From positions 483,579-547,578 of the forward strand of contig JBCBEC010000001.1 of the NCBI GenBank assembly GCA_038528965.1: 64,000 nucleotides of DNA, written 5' to 3'. Shown in pieces: positions 35,851 to 44,619 of the stretch. Numbering within the stretch: the first letter of the stretch is position 1; each line of letters opens with the position of its first letter. The notes below the pieces were generated by a model. It was not told where the DNA came from. It worked only from the letters and a program-made list of their open reading frames with translations, and ran no database searches. Source of the DNA: Lewinella sp038528965 (lineage in GTDB: Bacteria; Bacteroidota; Bacteroidia; Chitinophagales; Saprospiraceae). The translations under genes were made by a program, and so were the position numbers.

Positions 35851-37761
35851 ATGAAGTACGCCTTACAATGTTTCTTGGCTGCTTTCCTTTTGGTAGCCGT
35901 ACAATCACATGCACAGCAACTTCTGCAAAAAACTCCTGCTAATATTCAGCAGGCAAAAGTACCTGCTAGTTCCGTGAACTACACAGGTTTTGAAGCTATC
36001 CCTCAATCAACATCGGACCAGCCTAACAAGCCGAACCGCAATGGTTTAGAGAAGGTTGATCAAGAAATCCAGATTGGAGTTACTGAGTACGACTTGCAGT
36101 CAAATTCAGCCAACTGTAATCGTATTTCTGCTCGCCCTGACGGCCGTATCGCTGGTACTTGGACCCAAGGATTTGAGGGTGTTGCCAGCCCTAACCGTGG
36201 AACGGGCTACAACACTCGCGTAGATTTCGCGTGGGGCGATATTCCAAGTGAGCGGATCGAGACCGTTCGTACGGGATGGCCTAATCACGTATTTACGGCC
36301 AGTGGTAAAGAATTTGTTGTAGCTCACAACAGCGACAGCGAACTAACCGTATCTCGTCGGGATGGCCCGATGTCCCAGTGGACACAGAGTTTCCTCCCAA
36401 GTATGGTTCCTGGCGGTAGCCTTTGGCCTCGTGCCGCAGCCGGTGGGCCAGACGGAGAGAGCATTCACGTAATCGCAATCACTACTCCAGTAGCGAATGG
36501 CGGTATGGCCTACGAAGGTGTTGACGGCCACGTGCTGTATCACCGTTCTCTTGACGGCGGTGAGACCTGGGATCAAGTTGATATTGAACTTGATGGCCTA
36601 GGTTCTGACTTTACAGTTGGTACGGATGCCGACGCCTACTATATCGATGCTCGCGGTGAGACCGTTGCTTTCGCTATCTTCAATAGTTGGGATGACCTGT
36701 TGATGTTTAAGTCAACTGACAACGGTAACACTTGGACGAAGACGATCGTTTGGGATTTCCCATTAGAGCGTTACGAGATTAACAGCGGTTACGCTATTGA
36801 GGACCTTCCTCCTTTTGACGAAGAGAACCAGCCTGATTCTTTGGCTATCTTAACTTCTGATAGCTACGGAACCTTGACCATCGACAACGACGGTGGAGTA
36901 CACGTTTTCTACGGAAACATGTGGGTTTCAGATGTTGATCTAGCTGATGCCGGTTCTACTTTCTTCCCTGCTACGGATGGTATTACTTACTGGAATGAAA
37001 CGCTGGGTACTGTACCAGATATCGTTGGTGTAATAGACCAAAATAGTAACGATACTTTGGACGTTGCGGGAATTGCCGATATCGCCAGTTATTTTGCTTC
37101 TATTAGTTCTATGCCTAGTGCCGGTGTTGATGCGGATAACAATCTTTATCTCACCTATTCAAGCCTCATTGAAGGAGCAGTATCTATCGATGATGACATG
37201 CAGCACTATCGTCATGTCTACGTAGTAGCATCTTCTGATGGCGGTGCGACTTGGACTGATCCATTAGACTTGATTACGCCCGACGTAGTATCTGAGCCTG
37301 ATTTGGCGGACTTCGTAGAAGCGGTGTTCCCAACTATGGCCAGAGATGTTGATAGCAAAGTTCGCTTGATTTACCAGCAGGATTTCCGTCCTGGTTTATC
37401 TGTGCGTGGTGATGAGGATGAGCCTGCTGATAACTTTATCAACTATATCCAATTGGATGTATCTGAGCTAGGAGTAGTGCAAACAGAAGAGCAAGTTGAT
37501 GCTAGCACCTTCGCCTTGAACCTGGCGCCAAACGTAACTACTGACCGTACTTTGATGAGCTACACGCTCTCAAGTGATGCTCAAGTAAGTACATCATTGG
37601 TAAATGTTCACGGCCAATTGGTTAAGCAGTTGAGCACGCAAAATCTAGCGGCTGGTACTTACCAGGAGCAGATTGATCTAAGCACGCTGCCAAACGGTGT
37701 TTACTATGTAATGCTACGTGCTGATCGCCAGTACACCGCAATTGAGGTAATTAAGCAGTAA
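35851..37761 (+). CDS. secreted Asp-box (sialidase-like beta-propeller) protein with T9SS sorting domain
   Basis: A 636-residue protein with a signal peptide ending at SHAQQ. The middle part has three Asp-box motifs (SLDGGETW, STDNGNTW, SSDGGATW), typical of BNR/sialidase beta-propellers. I do not see a full sialidase active site, so enzymatic activity is open. The last 85 or so residues form a type A T9SS C-terminal domain (VNVHGQLVKQL, LPNGVYYVMLR). Expected to be exported through the outer membrane. Followed by a strong terminator. Confidence 0.85.
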   Translation: MKYALQCFLAAFLLVAVQSHAQQLLQKTPANIQQAKVPASSVNYTGFEAIPQSTSDQPNKPNRNGLEKVDQEIQIGVTEYDLQSNSANCNRISARPDGRIAGTWTQGFEGVASPNRGTGYNTRVDFAWGDIPSERIETVRTGWPNHVFTASGKEFVVAHNSDSELTVSRRDGPMSQWTQSFLPSMVPGGSLWPRAAAGGPDGESIHVIAITTPVANGGMAYEGVDGHVLYHRSLDGGETWDQVDIELDGLGSDFTVGTDADAYYIDARGETVAFAIFNSWDDLLMFKSTDNGNTWTKTIVWDFPLERYEINSGYAIEDLPPFDEENQPDSLAILTSDSYGTLTIDNDGGVHVFYGNMWVSDVDLADAGSTFFPATDGITYWNETLGTVPDIVGVIDQNSNDTLDVAGIADIASYFASISSMPSAGVDADNNLYLTYSSLIEGAVSIDDDMQHYRHVYVVASSDGGATWTDPLDLITPDVVSEPDLADFVEAVFPTMARDVDSKVRLIYQQDFRPGLSVRGDEDEPADNFINYIQLDVSELGVVQTEEQVDASTFALNLAPNVTTDRTLMSYTLSSDAQVSTSLVNVHGQLVKQLSTQNLAAGTYQEQIDLSTLPNGVYYVMLRADRQYTAIEVIKQ

Positions 37762-37788
37762 GCTACGCAAGCCTATTTGCTTAAAATC

Positions 37789-37828
37789 AAAAGGAGTTAG
37801 TCGCTTTATGTGACTAACTCCTTTTTTT
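37789..37828 (+). terminator. intrinsic terminator after the T9SS protein gene
   Basis: AAAAGGAGTTAGTC / GACTAACTCCTTTT, a 14-bp perfect stem with a 9-base loop and a T-run. Confidence 0.9.
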
Positions 37829-37853
37829 ACGCGCAACCGATAACGCTCTATTT

Positions 37854-38741
37854 CTACTGCTCCTGCTTTTTCCAATAGCGCATTAGGCCGGCTACACTCA
37901 TCCAGCTGGGGTTAGCTGCTTCGTATTTATTCCGTTCCGCCTCGTCAATGCCCTCTTCGATCATGTCCTGTGCCACCATTTGCTGGAATTCTGGTGTTAC
38001 TTCCAATACTGAGCGCTGGGCTTCGTAGTGGGGCTTGATCCAATTGGCCCATTTGTGTAGGCGCTGTTGCAGTTCATTCAGGTGTGTTTCATCATAGTCA
38101 ATCGGGCCAAAGTGGGTGAGGTATAGGGTACGAGGTGCTTGTGCCTTGAGGATCTCGATACTGTTTTCCCAATCACCGATGTGGATGTCAGGTGGTGGGC
38201 AAGGAGGAATCACCATACCCTGGTTAATGCGAACTCCAGCTACATCGCCCGTGAAGATGATGTCGCCAATCTGCCAGGCAATATGGTGAACAGCGTGACC
38301 AGGAGTATGCAGTGCCCGTACTTTTAGATCGCCTATGTTGATGGTTTCTTCGTGCGCTACTTCTTGTATCTGTGTGGGATCAATAGAATTCATTTCGCCC
38401 CATAATTCATCCATTTTGTCCTGGTATATCCTCCGGGCAGATTCCATGAGGCGTTCTGGACTACCCAGGTGTTTACTCCCGCGCGGGTGCACGTACACTT
38501 TGGCCCCCTGTTGAGCAAACCACCAGGCGGCCCCCGCGTGATCCAGGTGAATGTGCGTAATGAATACGTGCTTGATATCCGCTGCTTTGTATCCAGCGGC
38601 TTTAACTCCGGCTAACAGTTGGGGTAGGGTGGAGTGCGGTCCGGTTTCCACCAGAAATGGCCCAGCTGGGCTTTCCACTAGAAAGGCCGCTATATTGTCT
38701 TTTAAGCCTTGGAATTGCAGGTCAATAGTATGAATGTTCAC
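37854..38741 (-). CDS. MBL-fold metallo-hydrolase
   Basis: A 295-residue metallo-beta-lactamase fold protein. Metal ligands are clear: HIHLDHAG (HxHxDH), HTPGHAVHH, TGDVAG and a late LTHFGPID. This is a general hydrolase fold; the substrate is unknown. It starts 51 bp after the mltG gene on the same strand, so it may be the third gene of a panB-mltG operon. Confidence 0.9.
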   Translation of the reverse strand: MNIHTIDLQFQGLKDNIAAFLVESPAGPFLVETGPHSTLPQLLAGVKAAGYKAADIKHVFITHIHLDHAGAAWWFAQQGAKVYVHPRGSKHLGSPERLMESARRIYQDKMDELWGEMNSIDPTQIQEVAHEETINIGDLKVRALHTPGHAVHHIAWQIGDIIFTGDVAGVRINQGMVIPPCPPPDIHIGDWENSIEILKAQAPRTLYLTHFGPIDYDETHLNELQQRLHKWANWIKPHYEAQRSVLEVTPEFQQMVAQDMIEEGIDEAERNKYEAANPSWMSVAGLMRYWKKQEQ

Positions 38742-38792
38742 GTTCGCTTGTATTTTGGTCTGATTTGGTTTGGCAATATTAGTTGACTAAGA

Positions 38793-39830
38793 CTAACCTT
38801 TTCGGCGCTTCCGCCGATTTTTACGATAACTCTCGGCATTGCGTTTATGTTCAGCCAGTGTCACCGCAAAATTGTGATAACCACTTCCGTCTCCGCGAGC
38901 GCAGAAGAAGATATAATCGTGTTGTTCTAGCTCTAACACTGCATCAATAGAAGCAATAGAGGTCATGGTGATGGGGCCTGGTGGTAAGCCCTTGTAACGA
39001 TAAGTATTGTAGGGCGAATCCACTCGCAAATGGCGCCTGGTTACTCGGGTGGTATAAAAATCCCGGCTAGCGAAAACAGCAGTAGGGTCTGCTTGCAGGC
39101 GCATATCCTGTTGCAGGCGATTATAGTAGACGCCAGCCATGCGCTGCTTCTCGTCATCTTGCCGCGTCTCGCGCTCGATGATGGACGCCAGGGTATAGAC
39201 CTCCTTGCTGTCTAAACCTAGTCGTTCGGCTTTCTTCCAGCGCTTATTCCTGGCCCAAAAAGTCTCGTGCTCTTTCAGCATGCGTTTGATGAGGTCACGG
39301 GGTAGTACATCCCAGTACACTTCGTAAGTATCTGGGATAAAGAGACTCATCAGGTTATACTGATCGTAGCCAATGGAATCCAAGAATAAAGAATCAGAAA
39401 ATAAATCTGTCAATTCTTCTGCCTTGAGGGCTAAAAAGCGATCAGCCTTGGCGGCAACGTCTGAGAGTTCTCGCTCGGTAGTGAAGATGAGATTGACCGG
39501 TGTTTGTTTTCCGCGGTGTAGCGCCCGAATTAATTCTCGCATACTAAGCCCGGAGGGCACCACGTACCGACCAGAACGGACAGGATCACGGCGATAGCCA
39601 AGATGTTCTGCTAGTTGTCGAAAGTCGGCAGTATCGCGAATGACTTCATCACTATAAAGCTGTGCTTGTAGCGAATCAAAAGGCGTGTTGCGAGGAACTT
39701 CAATAATTATAGCCGAGCCATCATCTGCGTACATCATTGGTCCACGAAGTTCGCGGTAGACGTAAATCGCCAGCATAAGTAGGAGGAAGCTACTTATTGC
39801 TATGTATCGCAAAGGCCTGCGGGCTTTCAT
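38793..39830 (-). CDS. mltG: endolytic murein transglycosylase
   Basis: Cleaves nascent peptidoglycan strands at the membrane. A 345-residue protein with an N-terminal TM (about residues 8-26), a LysM-like/YceG first domain, and the catalytic Glu in ASIIERETRQDDE. The family block GVYYNRLQQDMRLQADPTAV and the late PGPITMTSIASIDAVL are present. A basic tail (KNRRKRRKG) ends it. Twelve bp separate it from panB. Confidence 0.95.
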   Translation of the reverse strand: MKARRPLRYIAISSFLLLMLAIYVYRELRGPMMYADDGSAIIIEVPRNTPFDSLQAQLYSDEVIRDTADFRQLAEHLGYRRDPVRSGRYVVPSGLSMRELIRALHRGKQTPVNLIFTTERELSDVAAKADRFLALKAEELTDLFSDSLFLDSIGYDQYNLMSLFIPDTYEVYWDVLPRDLIKRMLKEHETFWARNKRWKKAERLGLDSKEVYTLASIIERETRQDDEKQRMAGVYYNRLQQDMRLQADPTAVFASRDFYTTRVTRRHLRVDSPYNTYRYKGLPPGPITMTSIASIDAVLELEQHDYIFFCARGDGSGYHNFAVTLAEHKRNAESYRKNRRKRRKG

Positions 39831-39842
39831 CTGCTGAAGGAT

Positions 39843-40658
39843 TTAGTATTGCTCTTGTTCGTTCGGGAAGTCCACTGATTTAACATCACGAATATAGGCC
39901 TCAGCCGCCCCCTGGATAGCGTCGAATAGCTCCAGATAACGTCGTAAGAAGCGAGGATGAAAATCCTTAGTGATACCGAGCATGTCGTGGGTCACTAACA
40001 CCTGGCCGTCTGCATCAGGTCCACCGCCAATACCTATTGTTGGAATGGTCAGCGCTTCACTGACCTTTTTAGTCAAGTGAGCAGGAATTTTTTCCAAAAC
40101 TAAGGCAAAGCACCCCAGTTCTTCCAGCAACTTGGCATCTTCCAAGAGCTTAGCAGCTTCGGCCTCTTCCTTCGCCCGTACGGTGTAGGTGCCAAACTTA
40201 TAGATAGATTGCGGCGTAAGCCCTAGGTGTCCCATAACTGGAACGCCTGCTGATAGAATGCGCTTAACACTTTCAGCAATTTCGGCACCCCCTTCTAGTT
40301 TCACCGCGTGCGCACCAGCCTCTTTCATGATCCGAATAGTAGACTCTAAAGCCAGTCGACTATTACCCTGATAGGTTCCGAAGGGCAAATCTACCACCAC
40401 TAAAGCCCGGTCCACCGCTCGGACTACTGAGCTCGCGTGATAAATCATCTGATCAAGTGTAATCGGGAGGGTGGTCTCGTGCCCCGCCATTACATTGGAG
40501 GCCGAATCGCCTACCAATATGACATCAATATGAGCAGCATCTATAATGCGCGCCATGCTGTAGTCATAAGCGGTGAGCATGGCAATTTTTTCCCCCCGAG
40601 CCTTCATCGCCTGGAGGATGTGAGTAGTGACTTTCTTAACGTCTTTGTGTACCGACAT
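39843..40658 (-). CDS. panB: 3-methyl-2-oxobutanoate hydroxymethyltransferase
   Basis: First committed step of pantothenate synthesis. The start is ATG 40658 (MSVHKDVKKVTTHI, 271 residues), which gives the usual length; an upstream in-frame ATG at 40829 adds 57 residues without family support. Marks are ILVGDSASNVMAGHETTLPI (metal-binding Asp), VKLEGG and GHLGLTPQS, with the catalytic Glu in VLEKIPAHL. mltG follows after 12 bp. Confidence 0.95.
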   Translation of the reverse strand: MSVHKDVKKVTTHILQAMKARGEKIAMLTAYDYSMARIIDAAHIDVILVGDSASNVMAGHETTLPITLDQMIYHASSVVRAVDRALVVVDLPFGTYQGNSRLALESTIRIMKEAGAHAVKLEGGAEIAESVKRILSAGVPVMGHLGLTPQSIYKFGTYTVRAKEEAEAAKLLEDAKLLEELGCFALVLEKIPAHLTKKVSEALTIPTIGIGGGPDADGQVLVTHDMLGITKDFHPRFLRRYLELFDAIQGAAEAYIRDVKSVDFPNEQEQY

Positions 40659-41023
40659 AAGCTGTTGCTGGATGAAATCGCAAGATAACAATTGATTGGG
40701 ATGAACAACGTGCCATGACATCTCCAAAATAAACAAGGGCCGCCGAGGATGTTTTGGTGCGATGGGGCGATTGCGCTGATATAAAGATGCATAGCAATAC
40801 GTCTCTTCAGCTGCATTAGAATACCTCATTACTCCAATTTCTCACCAAACCAACTAACCAGTGCCGAAGGCACAACCAAATCAACCAAATTCACTAAATC
40901 AACCAATCCAACCATCTCACCCTTCCACTTCGTCTCGTAGCTGTCAATCCTTCGCGGAAAGTATTGCGAAAGCAAATAAAAGCCTACTTTTGTGCCCGAC
41001 TGTTGTAAAGCTGAAATAATTGT
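40659..41023. other. divergent intergenic region panB / DUF4249
   Basis: A 365-bp gap. It contains an imperfect run of CAACCAAAT-like units (about 40857-40912) with a GTGCC-GAA-GGCAC hairpin inside (40861-40873), and the promoter of the DUF4249 gene at its right end. No gene recognised. Confidence 0.5.
40964..40992 (+). promoter_or_regulatory. promoter of the DUF4249-like gene
   Basis: TTG (40964-40966) and TACTTTTG (40985-40992) with 18 bases between; +1 near 40999, leader of about 25 nt. Confidence 0.6.
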
Positions 41024-42043
41024 ATGAAAATCAACCATCTGCTATTCTTAGCACTTCTAACGGGTACCTTGTTTTGGTCTGCATGTGAAACGGACTTCCA
41101 ATTGGAAGGAGAGTGGAAAGACATTCCGGTCGTGTACGCATTCTTATCCCAGCAAGACACTGCTTACTACGTACGTGTAGAGCGCGCTTTCCTAGAGCCA
41201 GGAGGAAACGCTCGTGACATTGCTCAAATTCCAGACAGTATTTACTACGGTGAAAATGACCTGAGCGTCAAACTGGAGCGTTTGAGCAATGGCCAGGTCT
41301 ATGATCTAGTGCGAGTAGACGGCCGCGATGAGGGATATCCCAGAGACGGTGGTGATTTTGTTAACGAGCCAAATATCCTCTACAAGCTTAGTACCGATGA
41401 GGTACAACTTACTGGTGGAACTGATTTTAGAATCTTAGTTGAACGCCCTGGTGAGGAAACGGCTACGGCAACCAGTGTGATTGTGGAGGAGTTAGAAGTA
41501 GCTAACCTGCCAATTACGGGTGTCTATCAATTCAATGATTTTGATCGGGATACACGGGTGGAATGGCGTGCTCCGGGTGAGTCAAATCGCGTGTTTGACC
41601 TGCGGATGATTATCAGCTACCGCGAAACGGATCCCAATAACCAGAGCCAACTCAACGCAAAGCAAGTAGAGTGGGTCTTGGCACAAAGCCTGGAACGAGA
41701 GGAAGATATCTCCTTGCAAAGTTTCCGTTTCCCGAATGAGTCTTTCTATCAGTTTTTGGCTTCGACCCTGGAGCCTTTAAGTGAAGGGTTCCGCAAATTT
41801 GATGCGATCAACATCCAGGTGACCGGTGCTGGTCAGGAAATAGAAGATTATCTGCGTATCGCTAATGCCAATATCGGGATTACTTCTTCACAGGAAATTC
41901 CAGTTTACACCAATGTGGAAAACGGTGTGGGTGTGGTTTCGTCTCGCTTCCAAGTAATCTCTGAAGACCTTGGCCTAGGCGCTGATGCGCGTGACAGCCT
42001 ATATAACGGTGTCATTACCAAAGAACTCAACTTCGTTCCTTAG
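41024..42043 (+). CDS. DUF4249-like lipoprotein
   Basis: A 339-residue protein with a lipoprotein signal (LALLTGTLFWSAC). The mature start (IPVVYAFLSQQDTAYYVRVERAFLEPGG) and the late strand/helix pattern resemble DUF4249. Its relation to the first DUF4249 gene (20488-21435) is by pattern, not measured identity. It stands alone with its own promoter and a hairpin terminator. Role unknown. Confidence 0.75.
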   Translation: MKINHLLFLALLTGTLFWSACETDFQLEGEWKDIPVVYAFLSQQDTAYYVRVERAFLEPGGNARDIAQIPDSIYYGENDLSVKLERLSNGQVYDLVRVDGRDEGYPRDGGDFVNEPNILYKLSTDEVQLTGGTDFRILVERPGEETATATSVIVEELEVANLPITGVYQFNDFDRDTRVEWRAPGESNRVFDLRMIISYRETDPNNQSQLNAKQVEWVLAQSLEREEDISLQSFRFPNESFYQFLASTLEPLSEGFRKFDAINIQVTGAGQEIEDYLRIANANIGITSSQEIPVYTNVENGVGVVSSRFQVISEDLGLGADARDSLYNGVITKELNFVP

Positions 42044-42073
42044 AGCGAAGGGTCTAAGAACTGCCTTTTTGTC

Positions 42074-42103
42074 ACAGCCTGTCAGTCTTCGCTGGCAGGC
42101 TGT
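42074..42103 (+). terminator. terminator hairpin after the DUF4249-like gene
   Basis: ACAGCCTG / CAGGCTGT with an inner CAG/CTG, followed by CTCATTTT. Confidence 0.7.
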
Positions 42104-42159
42104 CTCATTTTCGGATCTATCCTGTCGTTTTGTCCTAAACACTGCGCTCTTGCTTGGCT

Positions 42160-42175
42160 TGGCACATTAGTTGCT
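42160..42175 (+). promoter_or_regulatory. sigma-54 (-24/-12) promoter candidate for dnaK
   Basis: TGGCACATTAGTTGC: GG at 42161-42162 and GC at 42173-42174 with exactly 10 bases between, and TGGCAC and TTGC both intact. +1 near 42185. No TAnnTTTG box is seen upstream of dnaK. Confidence 0.55.
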
Positions 42176-42206
42176 TTTCAATGGACGTATTGATTCCATT
42201 TGAAAA
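42175..42206 (+). promoter_or_regulatory. inverted repeat at the dnaK transcription start
   Basis: TTTTCAATGG and CCATTTGAAAA pair with one bulge around an 11-base loop. It overlaps the predicted +1 and could be an operator or a 5' UTR hairpin. It is not a CIRCE element. Confidence 0.4.
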
Positions 42207-42227
42207 AGTTAAAATATACATTATAAC

Positions 42228-44144
42228 ATGAGTAAGATTATCGGAATTGACCTCGGAACCACCAACTCCTGCGTAGCAGTGATGGAAGGAAACGAGCCGG
42301 TAGTTATCCCCAACGACGAAGGGCGCCGTACAACTCCTTCGGTAGTGGCATTTATGGATAATGGCGAGCGTAAGATTGGCGATCCAGCCAAGCGTCAGGC
42401 TATTACCAACCCGCAGCGTACGGTATCTTCTATCAAGCGTTTCATGGGGCAGCGCTACTCTGAATTGACGAATGAGGTTGATCGAGTTCCTTACAAAGCC
42501 GTTAAAGGTGATAACGACACCGTGCGTGTAGACATTGACGGTCGTTTGTATACTCCACAAGAAATTTCTGCGATGGTTTTGCAGAAAATGAAGAAGACTG
42601 CGGAGGACTTTCTCGGTCAGGAAGTGACGGAGGCCGTGGTTACTGTTCCTGCTTACTTCAACGATTCTCAGCGTCAGGCGACTAAAGAGGCTGGTGAAAT
42701 TGCTGGTTTGAAGATCAGCCGTATCATCAACGAGCCCACTGCTGCCGCCTTGTCTTATGGTTTGGACAAGAAGGCCCAGGATATGACCATCGCGGTTTAT
42801 GACCTTGGTGGTGGTACTTTTGATATCTCTATCCTAGAATTGGGCGAGGGCGTATTCGAAGTGAAGTCAACCAATGGTGATACGCACTTGGGTGGTGATG
42901 ACTTCGACCGGGTAATTATTGACTTCCTGGCGGAAGAGTTCAAGAAGCAAGAGAACATGGATCTGCGCAAAGATCCTATGGCACTTCAGCGCTTGAAGGA
43001 TGCTGCGGAGAAAGCCAAGATTGAATTGTCAAGCAGCTCAGAAACGGAGATAAACTTGCCATATATTACTGCCGTAGATGGTGTGCCAAAGCACTTGGTA
43101 GTGAAATTGTCTCGCGCAAAGTTTGAGCAACTAGCCGACAACTTGGTAGAGCGAACTTTGAAGCCTTGTCAGGAAGCATTGAATGATGCAGGTATGAATA
43201 CTAGCGAGATCGATGAAATCATCCTGGTGGGTGGTTCAACGCGTATTCCACGTATTCAGGAGGCCGTTGAGAAGTTCTTCGGTAAGAAGCCTAATAAAGG
43301 TGTTAACCCAGACGAAGTAGTAGCGGTAGGTGCTGCTATCCAAGGTGGTGTATTGAGTGGCGATGTACAAGATGTATTGCTACTGGATGTAACTCCACTT
43401 TCATTGGGTATCGAAACCATGGGTGGCGTATATGACGTAGTGATTGAAGCTAACAGCACTATCCCTACGAAAAAGTCGAAGGTATACTCTACGGCTTCTG
43501 ACAACCAGCCTTCAGTGGAAATTCACATCCTACAAGGGGAACGTTCGATGGCGCGCGATAATCGCACGGTAGGTCGTTTCATCCTCAATGATATTCCACC
43601 TGCTCCGCGTGGTGTGCCTCAGGTCGAAGTTTCTTTCGATATGGATGCCAATGGTATCTTGAGCGTATCCGCGAAAGATAAAGGTACTGGCAAAGAGCAG
43701 AGTATCCGCATCGAAGCCTCTACCGGTTTGAGCAAGGACGAGATCGCTCGTATGAAAGCCGAAGCGGAAGCTAATGCGGATGCGGACCGTCAGGCTCGCG
43801 AACGCATCGACAAGTTGAACGCTGCGGAGAACCTGGTGTTCCAAACCGATAAGCAGTTGTCTGAATTTGGCGACAAGCTACCTGCTGATAAGAAAGAAGC
43901 GATTGAAAAAGCGGCTGCTGATTTGAAGGTGGCTCGTGAAGCAGAAGATGAAGCAGGTATTGATCAGCATATGGAGGCATTGAATAATGCTTGGCAAGCT
44001 GCGAGTCAGGAAATGTATCAGGCGACCCAGGAAGCACAAGCTAATGGCGGCGCATCTACCGAAGGTGCAACTGGCGATGCTGCTGGTGGCAACGACGCAG
44101 AAGATGTAACCGACGTAGAATACGAAGAAGTGGAGGATAAGTAA
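42228..44144 (+). CDS. dnaK: chaperone DnaK (Hsp70)
   Basis: ATP-dependent chaperone of 638 residues. Marks are IIGIDLGTTNSCVAVMEG, VTVPAYFNDSQRQATKEAG, DLGGGTFDISILE and ILVGGSTRIPRIQ. The substrate-binding domain follows from about 395, and the acidic tail VTDVEYEEVEDK ends it. No dnaJ or grpE gene is adjacent. Regulation may be unusual: the only recognisable upstream promoter is a -24/-12 type, with an inverted repeat at +1. A GC-rich hairpin follows the gene. Confidence 0.98.
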   Translation: MSKIIGIDLGTTNSCVAVMEGNEPVVIPNDEGRRTTPSVVAFMDNGERKIGDPAKRQAITNPQRTVSSIKRFMGQRYSELTNEVDRVPYKAVKGDNDTVRVDIDGRLYTPQEISAMVLQKMKKTAEDFLGQEVTEAVVTVPAYFNDSQRQATKEAGEIAGLKISRIINEPTAAALSYGLDKKAQDMTIAVYDLGGGTFDISILELGEGVFEVKSTNGDTHLGGDDFDRVIIDFLAEEFKKQENMDLRKDPMALQRLKDAAEKAKIELSSSSETEINLPYITAVDGVPKHLVVKLSRAKFEQLADNLVERTLKPCQEALNDAGMNTSEIDEIILVGGSTRIPRIQEAVEKFFGKKPNKGVNPDEVVAVGAAIQGGVLSGDVQDVLLLDVTPLSLGIETMGGVYDVVIEANSTIPTKKSKVYSTASDNQPSVEIHILQGERSMARDNRTVGRFILNDIPPAPRGVPQVEVSFDMDANGILSVSAKDKGTGKEQSIRIEASTGLSKDEIARMKAEAEANADADRQARERIDKLNAAENLVFQTDKQLSEFGDKLPADKKEAIEKAAADLKVAREAEDEAGIDQHMEALNNAWQAASQEMYQATQEAQANGGASTEGATGDAAGGNDAEDVTDVEYEEVEDK

Positions 44145-44178
44145 TTCTCCTTCACTAATAGAGCAATAAGCTTTTCTG

Positions 44179-44215
44179 AAGCCCCGGATCTTGGCCTCGC
44201 CACGGTTCGGGGCTT
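44179..44215 (+). terminator. terminator hairpin after dnaK
   Basis: AAGCCCCG / CGGGGCTT stem, 35 bp past the stop, followed by TCTGC and then TATTT. Confidence 0.65.
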
Positions 44216-44300
44216 TCTGCGTATTTAGGTGCAAATATTTCCACTCCTTACCGATTTAGCATATTGGTTTGCCGGATTAACTGCTACAAGCATACCTACC

Positions 44301-44331
44301 TTTACAAGAGGATTGACAAGCTGCACTTTTG
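44301..44331 (+). promoter_or_regulatory. promoter-like pair before the candidate RNA
   Basis: TTTA (44301-44304), 19 bases, then CACTTTTG (44324-44331). Each is one base off the Bacteroidota -33/-7 consensus. Confidence 0.4.
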
Positions 44332-44337
44332 CAGATT

Positions 44338-44618
44338 ACCACATGAAAAAAATCTTTCAACTTTCATTACTGAATAGCACTATCCAGTTGGTTGTTGAAT
44401 AAGAAACATGAGAGGCTCTTTTTACCATTATTGCTCTAGACCCAGATTAGGCGGGCCAGGGAGTATTTGGATTTTCCCCTAATACTAGGACTCGTATCGA
44501 GTCAGACGTCCTACTAGGGATTCGGCCTAGGTGCCAAGTCAAGACCGGACAACGTGTGCACATGTAAAGATTTCAGGAAAGGTCTCTATCGTTTGGGTTA
44601 GAGGCCTTTATTTTTTGG
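44338..44618 (+). ncRNA. candidate structured non-coding RNA
   Basis: A plus-strand unit with its own promoter-like boxes and its own intrinsic terminator: AAAGGTCTCTA / TAGAGGCCTTT, 44579-44611, then ATTTTTT. It holds no protein of normal size, only a possible 19-residue peptide (44343-44402, MKKIFQLSLLNSTIQLVVE). Inside are a perfect GACTCG-TAT-CGAGTC hairpin (about 44491-44505) and several short pairings. I do not recognise it as tmRNA, RNase P RNA or 6S RNA. Neighbours point away or are on the other strand, so it is not an obvious leader. Confidence 0.4.
44579..44618 (+). terminator. intrinsic terminator of the candidate RNA
   Basis: An 11-bp stem with one G-T wobble, loop TCGTTTGGGT, then ATTTTTT on the plus strand. 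On the minus strand no T-run follows, so it does not serve the HD-domain gene. Confidence 0.65.
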
Positions 44619-44619
44619 T

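Noticed and set aside
40829..41038. Minus-strand frame with LVDLVNLVDLV repeats
   Set aside because: Comes from CAACCAAAT-like low-complexity DNA between divergent genes and overlaps the next gene's promoter; no protein family fits.
42160..42206. CIRCE heat-shock operator before dnaK
   Set aside because: The inverted repeat does not match TTAGCACTC-N9-GAGTGCTAA.
44580..44618. Hairpin as terminator for the HD-domain gene
   Set aside because: The T-run is on the plus-strand side; read from the minus strand no T-run follows the stem.
44338..44618. tmRNA, RNase P RNA or tRNA
   Set aside because: None of their conserved cores (tRNA T-arm, RNase P core, CCA end) is visible.
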